Source: Pleodorina starrii
Lineage: Eukaryota > Chlorophyta > Chlorophyceae > Chlamydomonadales > Volvocaceae
NCBI GenBank assembly: GCA_030267565.1
Contig: BRXU01000027.1
Coordinates: 1,473,001-1,537,000 of the forward strand
Reading direction: 5' to 3'
DNA: 64,000 nucleotides
In this document: piece by piece, positions 1 to 12,800 of the stretch
Position numbering within the stretch: position 1 is the stretch's first letter
Layout: each line of letters starts with the position of its first letter
Position numbers and translations under genes: made by a program
The notes under the pieces: generated by a model
What the model was told of the DNA's origin: nothing
Database searches by the model: none
Seen by the model: only the letters and a program-made list of their open reading frames with translations

Positions 1-229
1 GCTGCCGCTGCTGCTGCCCCATTCCCGCTTGCCCGCTCCGAGGGCGCTGCCACGCTGCCTGGCGTACAGGCTCCACGCCCTCCCCCCCCTTGGGCCCCTT
101 GGTCCCCCTCTCCACTCGCGCGCGCACTTGTGACCGCTGCCTTCCTTTCTGGCGTCCTCTGCGTCCTCTGTGTGTTCTGTCTGTGTGTGCTGTGTATGCT
201 GTGTGTGCTGTGCGCTGTGCTGTGTGCAG

Positions 230-3200
230 GTATGAGAACACGGAGAAGCGCATGGCCAAGGTGGCTCAGAAGGGGCTGCTGTACATGGGCATGGGCGTGT
301 CGGGCGGCGAGGAGGGGGCGCGCAGGGGTAGGTCGCGGGGAGGGAGGGGGGTGTGGGGGCAGGTCGGGGGGTGGGGGTTGGGACATACACACACCAGGAC
401 TTCTTGAATTTGTTATCTCGGTGAGTGGTGGGTGGAGGTGGGGTGTGGCGGGGTTGCTGCAATTGGTATCAATGACGCACTGCACTGCCAACCCCTCTAC
501 CCAAGCCCCTCACCCTAACCCCCACCCCGACCCCACCCCAACTCAACCCTGCAACCCCCCGCCCCTCCCCTCCCCGTCCAGGCCCCTCCATGATGCCGGG
601 TGGCAGTCCCGAGGCCTACACCCACATCCAGTCCATTGTGGAGAAGGTGGCGGCGCAGGTGGGGGGGGGGTGGGGGGACGGCGCCGAAACCCCGGACCAG
701 ACCAGACCTGACCGGACCAGACCGGACCAGACCACCCGGGGAGTCTTGACATGAAGCAAGGGAGAGGCAAGGGAGAGGGAAGGGGGTTGGGGTGGTAGAC
801 AGAGGGCGGGAGGGAGGGAGCGCGTCTCCATGACACTTCAGCCCAGTGCCGAATGTGGTCTTAAGTGGGATGAAGTGTCATGTGATTGCGGGGGGATGCG
901 GACTGCGTCACGAAGCCCTCCGGCGACGGGGCGCTTCCTGGGATGCATTCGTTGTTCGTTGTTCGTTGAGCAACCGTTATCGTTCTTCTCGCCCCTCCCC
1001 TTCCCTCTCCCTTATCCTCCCCCTTGTCCCCCCCCTTCCTCTGCCGCCGCCCCCCCCCCCGCCCCAGGTGGACGACGGCCCCTGCGTCACGTACATTGGC
1101 GGTGGTGGTGCGGGTAACTTCGTCAAGATGGTTCACAACGGTATCGAGTACGGAGATATGCAGCTCATCAGCGAGGTGGGGGCGGGGGGGGGTGAGGGTG
1201 GGGGGGCAGGGGGGGAAGTGGGACGGGGGAGGAGGGGGACGGGGGGGCGAGGGGAAGTTTGCGCTGGTTGAGGGGCGGGGAGGGGGATTGAGACCCGCAG
1301 GAGGCTGGGCCACACGGATGCCCCGAGGGGGGAAGGGAGGGGAGGGGAAGGGAGGGGAAGGGAGGGGAAGGGAGGGGAGGGGAGGGGAGCAGGACGCGTG
1401 CAAGATGCGCTCGGTGCGTTTCCCCTTCCCGGGCGTTGCGGGTAAACACGGGACGCTACAGGGAGGGTACGACGACGACACAGCGGCAGCGCCATTTCAA
1501 GTGAGGGGGCTCGCTGGGGGCGGAGGGGCGTTTTACCTTGACACCAGTCTCCTCGCCCCCTCCTCCCACCGCCCCCCGCTTGACGGTGGTGTTTGCGATG
1601 CACGCACGCAAACGTTGTCGTATACGTGTCGTACACGTGTGTGTGCTCCCAGGCGTACGACGTTCTGAAGACGCTGGGGGGTCTTGACAATGAGGAGCTG
1701 GCGGCGGTGTTCAAGGAGTGGAACCAGGTGGGGGGCGGGGGGGGAGTGGGGGAGTGGGGTGGGGGCCGCGTGTGTGGGGAGGTGGGGGGGTATGACATAT
1801 GCGGCCCCGGGAGCCGGCGGACGAGGAGGAGGGGAGGGCGCAAAAGACCCTGGCAGGGGCCGCATTCAAGGGACGGCATGCGCTTGCCCCCCCCTTCCTG
1901 CACCGGCCCCTTGCCCCCCAACCCCACCCCCAACTGATCCCGGACCCGGGCCCTTCTATCCGTGTTTAACCTCCTCCTCCTCCCCCTCCCACCACCTCCG
2001 ACCCCGCCCTCCCCGCCCTCCGCCTCCTAACCCCTCCCTCCCGCCTCCCTCCCCCCCTCCCCCTCCCCCCCAGGGTGAGCTCAAGTCCTTCCTGGTTGAG
2101 ATCAGCGCCATCATTATGAACAAGCCGGACGACCAGGCGGCGGGCTACCTGGTGGACAAGATTGTGGACCAGACCGGGTCCAAGGGCACGGGTGCGGGGG
2201 TTGGGGGGGCGCCTGGGTGTGTATGTGTGTGAGGGGGGGGGGAGGGGGGCAGTGCGGCGCGTCGCGGGTTTTGCGGCGTTTGCGGCGTTTTGGGGGGTTG
2301 GGTGAAGGGAGGGGGATCACCCACATGTGCGCGTTCGTGTGTGTGTTTTGTTTGGGGGAGGGGGGGGTGAGGTACACCTGGGTGCGTGGACACTAAGGAG
2401 GGAGTGTGGGTGGGTGGGGGAGGAGTGGACGGGTGGGGGGTGAGGGGCGAGGGAGGACCGGAAAGGGGCGAAGGGGGCGCACGCGGGGGAGGGCCGGCTG
2501 GCCGCCAACAACATCTAAACTCTACCCTCCCCCTTCCCTTGCTCCTCTCGCTCTTCACTCATCGTCCCCCCTCTCCCTTTCCCCCCAAAATTCACTCTTC
2601 AACCCCCCCTTCCAGGTAAGTGGACGGTGCAGCAGGCGGCTGAGTTGGCTGTGGCGGCCCCCACCATGGCTTCCGCACTGGATGCCCGCTACATGAGCGC
2701 GATCAAGGGGGAGCGCGTCGCCGCGTCCAAGGTACGACACGATACGGCACGGCCCAGGCAGAAGGTTACGGGGGTGTGGGGTTGTGGAGGTGTGGTCGGC
2801 ATCCACAGAAGGACGCGGGCGAGTCATTCCCGCGCCTCCCGCCCTCGGACCCCCGCCTTCCCCGCCCGTGCCCGTTCTCGGCGCGTCTTCTTCTTCTTCG
2901 GACTGCCATGCCCTGCCACCCGCTTCTCCCCCTCTCCCTTGACAAGGCTTCTCGTTTCGTTTCTGCAGATTCACCCTTCAAACCCCCCTCCCTCCCTCCC
3001 TCCCTCCCAACTCGTACCCCCCCAGGTGTTTTCCTCGTGCGTGCAGCCCGGCCCGGTGGCGGGTGTGGATAAGGCCCAACTGGTGGCCGATGTGCGTGCT
3101 GCGCTGTACGCCAGCAAGATCTGCTCGTACGCCCAGGGCATGAACATCATCAAGGCCAAGTCGGTGGAACAGAAGTGGGGAGTCGACCTGGGGGGCCTGG

Positions 3201-3782
3201 CGCGCATCTGGAAGGGTGGCTGCATCATCCGGGCCCAGTTCCTGGACCGCATCCGTCTGGCCTACGAGCGCAACGCCGAGCTGCCCTCGCTGCTGGTAGA
3301 CCCGGACTTCGCGGAGGAGCTGGCGGCGGCGGAGGGCGCATGGAGGCGGGTGGCGGCGCTGGCCATCACGCACGGCGTGCCCATCCCCTCCATGACGTCG
3401 TCGCTGTCGTACTTTGACACGTACCGGAGGTAAGGACTGGTGGGGGCGGGGGTGAGGGGGAAAGGTGGCCACCCCTGCAGCAGGCCGGGGGGAAGGGGCG
3501 ATGCGGGGCCGGCCGTTCCCCTCACTTTACTCCCTCATTTCCCAATGTGTAAAGTTCCCATCTCCCATGTCCTCCTCCTCCCGCCCTCGCTGCGCCCCCT
3601 CCCTCACCCACACCCCACCCCCCCTCAGGGAGAGGCTGCCGGCCAACCTGGTTCAGGCCCAGCGCGACTTCTTCGGCTCCCACACCTACCAGCGCTTCGA
3701 CAAGGAGGGCTGGTACCACACCGTGTGGGACGACACGTTCGGATCGGCCGACTCCATCACCACCAGCGGATACGTGGTGTAG
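230..3782 (+). CDS. GND1: 6-phosphogluconate dehydrogenase, decarboxylating (3' part; 5' end outside window)
   Basis: Oxidises and decarboxylates 6-phosphogluconate to ribulose 5-phosphate with NADP+ in the oxidative pentose phosphate pathway. Eight exons are readable: 230-327, 582-658, 1068-1175, 1653-1727, 2074-2191, 2616-2731, 3026-3429, 3629-3782. All have GT-AG borders and the joins stay in frame, giving 382 visible residues of a family usually near 480-490. The N-terminal Rossmann part (about 100 residues) lies to the left; bases 1-229 look like intron. Family landmarks: the [12 protein letters not shown] stretch in the first visible exon, PSMMPGGS after the next join, then [15 protein letters not shown] with the catalytic Lys and Glu of the family. 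A helical C-terminal domain follows ([25 protein letters not shown]) and the C-terminal tail reads [12 protein letters not shown]. Plastid or cytosolic location cannot be judged without the N-terminus. The family call is firm; exact splice bases are inferred. Confidence 0.95.
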
Positions 3783-5377
3783 GTGAAGGTGTAGAGGAGG
3801 GAGGGGGAGAGGGAGCGGGGCGGGGGCGCCCGGGTGTGGCTCTGCGCGTGTGCGTGTTTTTGGGGAGGGGGGAAAGGGGGAGGGGAGGGGAGGAGGGCGG
3901 ACGTGGCCGCGATTGCGGTTGCGGCTTTTGCCTCCGCGGTGTAACGTGAGGCCGCAGGGGCGGGGTTACCCTGGCCTCTGGTCGGGTCTTGTCCGCCGCC
4001 GCTGAGGGGTCGCGCTCGAGTGTGCTGTCAACTTGCCCACTTGGTGTTGTTTGTTGTGCTTCCAAATAAGCTGCTGTTGCATGTGTTGTGATGGTGCGAG
4101 CATGCAGATGGATGTGTCGGCGGCGCGGGCCCCAACCCCAACACAACCGTACGCCTCCTGTGCGGTCGCTGCCCCAGCTTGACCTGTCCTGTTGTCCTGT
4201 CGTGTGTGTTGGCATGGCATGGCACGACGGGCGTCGTCCTGACGGGCTCTTCTCGATTCGTGGCGGCTGCGCTCTCTGTGACCGCGACCGCCGCTGCTGC
4301 AGTGCTGCTGTTTCGGTTTCGTGCTCCGACGTTGCTGAGCATCTGATGTGCATGTGTGTGCGTATGTGCTCAGTGTAGGCCTGTTAACGACCCGGGAGTT
4401 CAGCCCGGGGGCTAGGAAAACGCAACGGTTTGTGTTCAAGCGAAGTCGGCGCAGCCTGTATTGGGCGTGCGCCGCCGCGTGATGTGCCTTCCTTTGGCGC
4501 AATTGTGTGAACCGTATTCTTTTGTGTGGCAGTCAATGTCTTATGTATGTTGTGCAAGCACCACGGCCCGCCTCGTGGTCGCGACGTCTGCGTTGCAGTA
4601 TCGCATCGCACGTCCCGACACTCGACAATAATCCTCGATGACCGCGCGGGAGGGTCACACTGCAAGAGCCTTTGTCCGATACAATTTCCGTCAAGGTCGT
4701 GTGCGCACCTCCGATCGTCTGGTCGCTGCGACGACCGTCACTGCGCGGCATCCGGTGTGTCCTGGCTCGTCATGGGTCGTAACACGTAAACGGCACGCAA
4801 CTCAAGTCGTTAGCGGTTAGAGAGTGATGTAAACTCCTTGGTGAACGAACTTCACGGACATTCAAACACACAAAGCACACAGGAAAATACATGTATCCAC
4901 GGTTGGTTGATCAGGCAAGAGCCCGCGCTTAGGGGCCAAACTGACCAAACACGGTCCCGGTACAGGCCTGAGCCACCTCGCCCCTTCCTTGCATGCACGG
5001 ACGGACAGCTGCACACCTCCATACTGACTAGGCGCCCTGACGAGGAACCGGGCCTCCAGGAAACGGACCAACCAGGCAACCAAGGCGGTTTGCAAGTGAA
5101 CCGTTGGGTTACGCTCACGCAAGCGCGCCAGCCGAGGCACAATCCAAGCCAAGCAACAGTCGCTGCGGTCCGCGTGTGTAAGGGTTGCCCTTACAGCCCC
5201 CAACATCGCCACCAACGGCTTTACCCGATGTGCCTCCCCCATCGATCCGGCCCATGGGGTTCATGTCCCAACCCGCCGCATCTCAGGACCAACGTCCGTG
5301 CGTCCCCTCCAACACCACGTGTGCAAGTTATGGGTACACCGCTGCTCGCCGCGCCGCGCCGCGTCGCCGGAGCGGCA
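3783..5377. other. Convergent intergenic region: 3' UTRs of the 6PGDH gene (+) and RBM8A (-)
   Basis: No convincing coding sequence was seen. It should contain both 3' untranslated regions. TGTAA motifs on the plus strand lie at 3940-3944, 4829-4833 and 5177-5181, and on the minus strand at 5191-5195. The last two form the arms of a small perfect inverted repeat. Base composition is less extreme than in the flanking introns. Confidence 0.5.
5177..5195. terminator. Palindromic polyadenylation signal usable from both strands
   Basis: TGTAAGGG, a three-base loop TTG, and CCCTTACA form a perfect 8 bp inverted repeat, so TGTAA, the usual green-algal poly(A) signal, is read on both strands. On the minus strand it is 183 bases past the RBM8A stop codon, a reasonable 3' UTR length. 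On the plus strand it is about 1.4 kb past the 6PGDH stop, so it may be a backup there. Function is inferred from the motif and position. Confidence 0.45.
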
Positions 5378-6341
5378 TCACCGCCGCCGCTGCGGCTTGC
5401 GGAACGCCCAGTCCACCTGAGGAGCGAGGAGCAACGAAAAGGGGGCAGCACCGCAGCGCAAAGAGTTGCTGTGTCAGCCAATCACTGACTGGCACCAGGC
5501 AGTAGAGCTTGCCGGCGCTTCATGCAGGCGAGAAACGTCGTTGCCGAATACCGTATGGGGCACGTGTTCTGTTTGTCCGGCAACACCGCACACTTCCCTT
5601 CGTTTGCCAAGGACACAGACACACCGCAACCTGAGTACCCTCTCCCCCCCTATGCCTCCCCCAACGCGCATCCCTCGGTGCCCATACACATGCAGCCAAG
5701 CGGTTTGCCACACGCAAATGCAGGATTGGGACCCGAACCCCACCGACGGCGCGTTAGGCATGAGGCGGCACCGAACAAGCTACGTACGGCGCCTATAGTT
5801 GGCGACGTTCGCCGTCGTAGAGCGTATGCAGCGGTTCCGTGGAGTTCGGGAGTAGACAAACCTCCCCGATAGCGCGAAAGGCGAACCATGGCATACCCCA
5901 GCACGTTAACCTAAAATGTGGAAAGCTGCCGACGCCGACACGCTGTTGAAAACTCGCCTGGAGAGCCTGCCCCAGCAGCTCTTTCCCGTTCATCTCGTTG
6001 ATGGCTGCTTGTGCCTCCTTTTGCCCTTTGTACTCCACCAGCGCGTAGCCCTTCACGAATCCCGTCTGGCGGTCCAGGTTCAAGTAAATGTTCTTGACGT
6101 CCCCGAACTCAGCAAACGCCTCGTGAACGTCCTCCTCTTGAGCCTCCTCATTAACGCCTGTAATGAAGACAACCCAGCCCTCCACCGAAGCCGTCGGACC
6201 CGGCTTTGCGTTGGGATCCAGCTCCTTGAAGCGCGCTCCTCCATATCGGTCAGCCCAATCGGTTGTATCACGGTGACCACGACCCTTCTTCCTCTTATCT
6301 AGGCCCTGCATGCGGTCATCACGGTCCATGTCGTCGGCCAT
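5378..6341 (-). CDS. RBM8A: RBM8A/Y14, exon junction complex core RNA-binding protein
   Basis: Y14 pairs with MAGO in the exon junction complex that is laid down on spliced mRNA. Two exons: 6341-5958 (128 codons from [13 protein letters not shown]) and 5416-5378 ([12 protein letters not shown] then TGA), 140 residues in all. The single RRM spans about residues 45-128: [23 protein letters not shown]2 region VVFITG, RNP1 region KGYALVEY, then [16 protein letters not shown]. The short second exon restores the family's end (VDWAF plus basic tail). It is needed because the open frame after residue 128 no longer looks like the family. The only join that gives this uses a GC donor (CAG|GCGAGT, intron 5957-5417, acceptor CTCAG). 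It is divergent from the NHX gene and convergent with the 6PGDH gene. Family call is strong; the GC donor is inferred. Confidence 0.93.
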
Positions 6342-6806
6342 TTTGGGTCAAAGGTAACCCGTTCCAGTAAGCCAAAATTACAGATAACTGCCTAGTGGGA
6401 TGGATGATACAGGCGCGTGTACAGAAAGATTCCGAATTGCTTTGCTGGCAGAAAGTGTGGCAAATTCTTGTACTGTACTGCACGGTTGAACGAACGGCCG
6501 CAACTAACCAAAGGTCGACCGCGGGCGACTGCGATGAACACGAGTCCGTCTTGGCCGCACGCTTAAACATGATATGTCGACATCTTTGATGGCTGGCAGC
6601 GGCTGGCAATCGCCTGAATCGCGTTGCCTCTGACTTGCGCCCTGCGTTCGCGCTGATACTTAAGTATCCCAACACGAAGGCGTTTACATTGTAAAGGGAC
6701 TCTTAGCCTAGACTACGTGAGGTGTCTGCTCGATTTGACGCCAGGTCGCCAGCCTATCGCACGTGGAGCAAGTGCTCGACCCCAAATCTCCGGAACCGCA
6801 ACCACG
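6342..6806. promoter_or_regulatory. Divergent promoter region between RBM8A (-) and the NHX antiporter (+)
   Basis: 465 bases separate the two start codons. The stretch is less GC-rich than the genes and has no G/C tracts, as expected for a promoter and 5' UTRs. No single TATA element could be assigned with confidence. It must hold both transcription starts. Confidence 0.5.
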
Positions 6807-9800
6807 ATGGAGCCCACCGCCGCAAGCGCCCTGAGCGCGTTCCTGCTCATCCTGCTGTTGACGGTCCTGCTTGGCTACGGCATCCGTCGGACGGGATTCA
6901 AGTGGGCGACGGAGGTGGGGCTGGCCAGCGGCGAGTGCGAGGCACCCACCTCTCCAGTCTCCACCTGGCCGGCCAAAAGGGCCCCGCAGCCCTGCCACCC
7001 ACCTGGGCTGCGATGTTGCCTCTGGCAGCGCCGCTCGGGACCGTTGCGCTTCCCGTAACGGACTGTAACCCCGTAAGGTGTAAGAAGCCACATTGCCAAT
7101 CCGGGCGTCGGTCAAGGTGGACATGACCCATGGGTCATGACCGGCTTCCAGACGCCTAAGCTGCTTTACGATCGCGGCTTGCGGTCCCAGTCCCAGTCGC
7201 CGCCGAAAAAAAGAAATGACAGACTTGACTGCTGCGTCCTGCTGATTATAATGGTAGTCATTCTGATCTGCTCCGCATGCCTTGTCCAAAACTATGTTGG
7301 TTCCGCGAAGAGCATCGATCCTCACTCCTTAAGCCCGCCTTCTCCGGCCGCCGTTCACGTGTGTGTATGTCGTACTGCATATGTACGGCGTCTCAACCGC
7401 ACGTGCAGAGCAGCGTCGCGCTGCTGCTGGGGATGGCCACTGGCGGCGTCATGTTCCTGTACAACTGGGTGGGTTGGGGGTGGATGCCGTAAAATCCATG
7501 TTTTCTATTCGGTTGGCCGGCCAATGGATGGCGAATGGACAGCGGCCGGTCGGCCGTTGGGGGTTGGGCGTTGGGCGTTGTACGGGTTGGTATGCCGGAC
7601 ATAAAAAATCCGGCACGTGAACGTTCGCGGCGTAGGAGACGGGACATCCCATTAGCAGTTGTTAAGTTTCCTTGTGTTCCCTTGCATGGGCGTCGGCGGT
7701 AACAGCAACGGTAGTAATGGTAACGGAAATCGTAACGGTAACGGTAACGATGACGGTGCCGGCGACGGGCGGGGATCCGGGCCTGGGCCTGCCCTGTCCA
7801 GCGGCAAACTCTGCGCCCGGATCCGGATTTACTTCCCTGCAACCCCCACTCCGGCCAACCGTCCGTGTTCATATCTTAAGATAGCCACCCTGAATCCGCA
7901 CCCGCACACCAGGCAACGCCCCCCGCCCCCCCCCGCCGTCTTCGTCTCCGCTGCGGTATCATTTTCTACCCCCCCCACACACACACCCAAGCGACACCCC
8001 ACCCCACCCCACCCCACCCCAAGCGGCTTTCCCTTCCGCGCTCCTGTCAGTCAGTCAGACGGTCTGTTGGTTGGTTGGGGCGCTACCCTGGAGCCCCTCA
8101 CACCATCTCCACCTCTTCCCTTCTGGGGGGTGGGGCCCCCCTCCATCACGCTTGGCTCTCCGCTCCCATCACACACACACACACCATCAACGCCCCCCCT
8201 CCTGCCCCCCCCTCCCCCTCCCACCCCCGCTCTCCGCAGCTGGTGGAGCCCCACCACCGGGTTCCCCGCCGACTGGTGTCCTTCGATGAGGACGTGTTCT
8301 TCCAGGTGCTCCTGCCGCCCATCATATTCGCGGCAGGTGGGGGGGGGGAGGTGCGGGGGGCCCTGGGCGGGGAGGCGGGGGGGGTGTAGCTGGCAGGGCG
8401 GGGAGGCGGGGGGGGTGTAGCTGGCAGGGCGGGGAGGCGGGGGGGGGTGTAGCGGGCAGGGGGGGGTGGCGGGGGGGGTGTAGCTGGCAGGGCGGGGAGG
8501 CGGGGGGGGTGTAGCTGGCAGGGCGGGGAGGCGGGGGGGGTGTAGCTGGCAGGGCGGGGAGGCGGGGGGGGTGTAGCTGGCAGGGCGGGGAGGCGGGGGG
8601 GGTGTAGCTGGCAGGGCGGGGAGGCGGGGGGGGTGTAGCTGGCAGGGCGGGGAGGCGGGGGGGTGTAGCTGGCAGGGCGGGGAGGCGGGGGGGGTGTAGC
8701 TGGCAGGGCGGGGAGGCGGGGGGGGTGTAGCTGGCAGGGCGGGGAGGCGGGGGGGGGTGTAGCTGGCAGGGCGGGGAGGCGGGGGGGGTGTAGCTGGCAG
8801 GGCGGGGAGGGCGGGGGGGGTGTAGCTGGCAGGGCGGGGAGGCGGGGGGGGGTGTAGCTGGCAGGGCGGGGAGGCGGGGGGGGTGTAGCTGGCAGGGCGG
8901 GGAGGCGGGGGGGGTGTAGCTGGCAGGGCGGGGAGGCGGGTGGATAAAAGAGAGCCGCCGCGAAGAGGAGTGTGTGGGGGGGATGGGGAGGGTGGGGATG
9001 GGTTGGCGGCGGCCGCGAGTTCACCACTGTAAGGAATCCCCCACCCCTGCGCACCGCCCAGACTCCCTTCCTCCTCTCCCCTCCCTCCTTCCTCCCCATC
9101 TCCTCACCTCCTCCTCCTCCTTCCTTCTTCCTCCCTCCCTCCGTCTGCAGGCTTCTCCGTGAAGCAGAAGCTGTTCTTCCGCAATTTCGTGACGGTGGTG
9201 GTGTTCGGAGTGGGGGGCACCATACTCACGGCGGCGCTGCTGGCGGCGGGGTCGTGGAGGCTCATGCAAGCGGGTGGGTGGGGTGGGTGGAGGTGGGGTT
9301 AGGGCGCGGTTGGGGGTGGGGTGGGCGCGCGCAGCGCCCCTCCCACCAAGCCGCCCCATCTCCCCCCCCCCGCAACCCTGAAAAAACCCTAATATACACC
9401 CCTCCCTCCGCCTCACCCCTTCCCACACCCTCTGCCGCCACACCCACCCACCCATGCCCTCCGATCTCCCTCTCCCCCTTCCGCATCCCCTCCCGCTCCC
9501 TCCCTCCCCTCCCCCTCCCTCCCTCCCTCCCTCCCCCTCCCCCTCCCTCCCTCCCTCCCTCCCTCCCTCCCTCCCTCCCTCCCTCCCTCCCTCCCTCCCT
9601 CCCTCCCTCCCTCCCTCCCTCCCTCCCTCCCTCCCTCCCTCCCCCTCCCTCCCTCCCCTCCCCGTCCCTCCCTCCCTCCCTCCCCCTCCCTCACCCCTCC
9701 CCCTCCCCCCAAAGTCGGCCTGCCCAGCTACGGTCTTCTCCGCACCAGCCTGGCCCTGGGCTCAGTGCTCAGTTGCACCGACAGTGTGGCGGCACTGCAG

Positions 9801-12800
9801 CTGCTGCACCGGGACAGAGAGCGGGTGCCCCTGCTGTACTCGCTGCTGTTCGGGGAGGGAGTGGTCAACGACGCGACAGCGATTGTGCTGCTGGGGGCCA
9901 TTACGGTGAGCGAGAATGGGGGGAGTTGGGGGTTGGGGGTTGGGGGGTTGGGGGGTTTGGGGGTTTGGGGTGGAATTGGGTGGGTGGGTTACCGCATCTC
10001 ACACACACACACGCACATACACACACACCGCCCCGCTCCCACGTACACCCCCCTCCACCTCCCCCACCTCCCCCACCCCCATCTCCCCCACCACCTCCGC
10101 CTCCGCCTCCGCCTGTTCAGAAAATGGAGTACAGTTCCTCGGACCCCGAGGTCGAGCGCCTGGCCCCCGGGGCGCTGGGTCTGTTGGCGCTGCGCTTCTG
10201 TTCCCTCTTCGCTCTGAGTACTGCCCTGGGGCTGGGAGTGGGGGTGGTCAGCGCCGCCCTGGTCAGGTGGGGAGACTGGAGACTACTGGGTGAGGGTAGA
10301 GGTCAGCGCTGAGGGTAGCGCTGAGGGTAGCGACGTTAGGGCCAATGGACCCCAGCAATATCCCCCTCTGCACCCCCCCACCTGCGCTCAGTCTGAGTGC
10401 CCCCCCTACACGTGGATACCCCCCCCCCGGAATGTCTGTGTTTCCGAATGCCCCCCCCTCCCCCCGGGGTGATGGGTGACGGGTGACGGTCCGCAGGTGG
10501 CTCTTCCAAAGACCCGCAGCGGCCAGCAGCAGCGGCAGCGGCCGCCTCGACCCCGCCACCTCTCCGCCCCAGCAGCCCCCCCACCCGCCCCACCGCCTCG
10601 CCCACACCAGCGGGCCCGCGACCTCGGACCCCACCCCCGCCACGGCGCCCACCCTCGACTCCCTGGCCTCCGCCTCCTCCGCCGCCCCAGCCCCCCGCCC
10701 CTCGGTCCCGGTCCCCTCCCCGGGCTCCGTGGGCCCCGCCCCCGCCCCCGACATGGAGGTTCTGGCGGTTGCTCTGCTGGGCCTGCTGGCTTATTTCCTG
10801 GCGGAGGGGCTGCAGCTGAGTGCGGTGCTGTCGGTGTTCTTCTGCGGCATAGCCATGAGCCACTACACCTGGCACAGCCTCAGCCCCGCGGCTAAGGTGA
10901 GGGCAGTGGTGAAGGGGAGGGAGAGGGGAGGGGTGAAAGGGGGAGGGGTAGCGAAGGTGATGTGTGGCGGCGATGGGACGTTGGCCTTTTGGGGGTTCAT
11001 AAATCGGCGGGTGACCCTCTGGATCCCGGATTGGATCCCGGATTCGGATTCCGGATTGGATTCGGGATTTGGATCCCGGATCTTTCTTTCCCCCCTCCCT
11101 CCAGATGATTACCCGCCACGGCTTCCACGTCATCTCGGCGGCTTGTGAGGTGGTGCTGCTGGTGGCGGCGGGGCTGGACGTGTGGGCAACTACCGCCTGG
11201 TGGTGGGTGCTGGGTGGGGTGGGGTGGTTGGTGGGAGGTGGTGGTTGTGGGGGGACTGGGGCATCCCCCCCCCCCCAACTCATAAAAAATATCATATCGT
11301 AATCCCGCCCCCCTCCCCCTCCTCCCCACGCTCATGGGCCTGTCGTGGTGCCTGCCTGCCAGCCTGTCTGCTGTAACCAGAATCGATTTCGCATTGCACT
11401 CTCACAACTCCCTCCTGTCCCTGCCCCCCTCCTGCCCTCCCTCCTGCCCCCCCTCCTGCCCTCCCTCCTGCCCCCCCTCCTGCCCTCCCTCCTGCCCTCC
11501 CTCCTGCCCTCCCTCCTGCCCTCCCTCCTGCCCTCCCTCCTGCCCTCCCTCCTGCCCCCCCTCCTGCCCTCCCTCCTGCCCTCCCTCCTCCCCCCGATCA
11601 GGCGCCCCGACCCCGGCCCCGACTCCCGGCGCTCCCTGCTGCTCTGTCTTCAGCTGGCAGGGGGGCTGCTGCTGCTGCTGGCAGCCAGTCGGGCCGCCGT
11701 CATCTTCCCGCTGTGTCTGGTGGCCAATGGCTGCTGGCGCCGACACGACCCGGTGCCCCCGGGGGGTCCGGCGGTGTTGTGGTGGGGCGGACTGCCGCGG
11801 GGGGCGATCACCCTGGCGCTGGGCTACCACTGCTTCTATGTGGAGGCGGGTGGGTGGGGGATGTGGGTGGGGGATGGGGGCGTGGGGTGGGGGTCACTGT
11901 CCGGTGGGCTGCGCGCGTGTGTGTGTGTGTATGTGTGTATGTGTGCGTGCGTGTGTGTTCCGCTTCTCCCCTCTTCCCTGCTCCTGAGCCCCCACCCACC
12001 TCTCACTCCTTCCCTCCCCTTTCCTGTCCTTTCTTCCTCCTGCCCCCTCCTCCCCCCCTCCCTTATGCAGCCTCCCGGTCTGATCAGCAGGTGGTGCTGT
12101 CAGCGGTGATCCTGGTGGTGGTGGCCACAACTGTGGGGCTGGGGGTGATCACACAGGTCAGGGGGGGCGGTGGGTGGGTGGGTGGGTATTTGGGGGGGGG
12201 GAGGAGATTGCCCACGGAAGCACGGATAGGCCGGAGCTCGTGTACGTCGGGGGGAGAGGTAGGGCGTAGGGGTGAGGAAAAGAGGAAAATAGTCGAATAG
12301 ATTGATACGTTGGTACGCTGATTGGCTGAAGATGGTGGATAAGAGCTCAATAGGAATATAGGAAGATACCGGGCGGGGGAAGCGGGAAGAGGTGGAGTGG
12401 AATGAAAACTATGGAAGATGGGTACAAAGGGCGTGGCAAAGGTGGGGCTTGGAGGTGGAGCTTGAACTCCCGCCCCCCGCCCCCCGCCACGCCTCACATC
12501 CTCCACCGGGTCACCCCCATCAAGTGCACGTGTGTGTGCACGTGTGTGTGTGTTTGTGCGCTGCCTCAAACCCATCAGCCCGATCCATCGCACTCTTAAC
12601 CTCCCTCCCTGCCTCCCTCTCCCTCCCTCCCCCGCCCTCCCTCCCCACCCCACAGCCCGTCCTCGAGGCCCTCCTGCCTCCACCACCACCCGCCCCCCAG
12701 CCGCCCCCCACCCCACCACCGACACAACGACACCCACCCCCCGGCGGCGGCGGTGCCAGCGCCCTCCCCCTCCACGACCTCGACTTCGACGACAGCGCCT

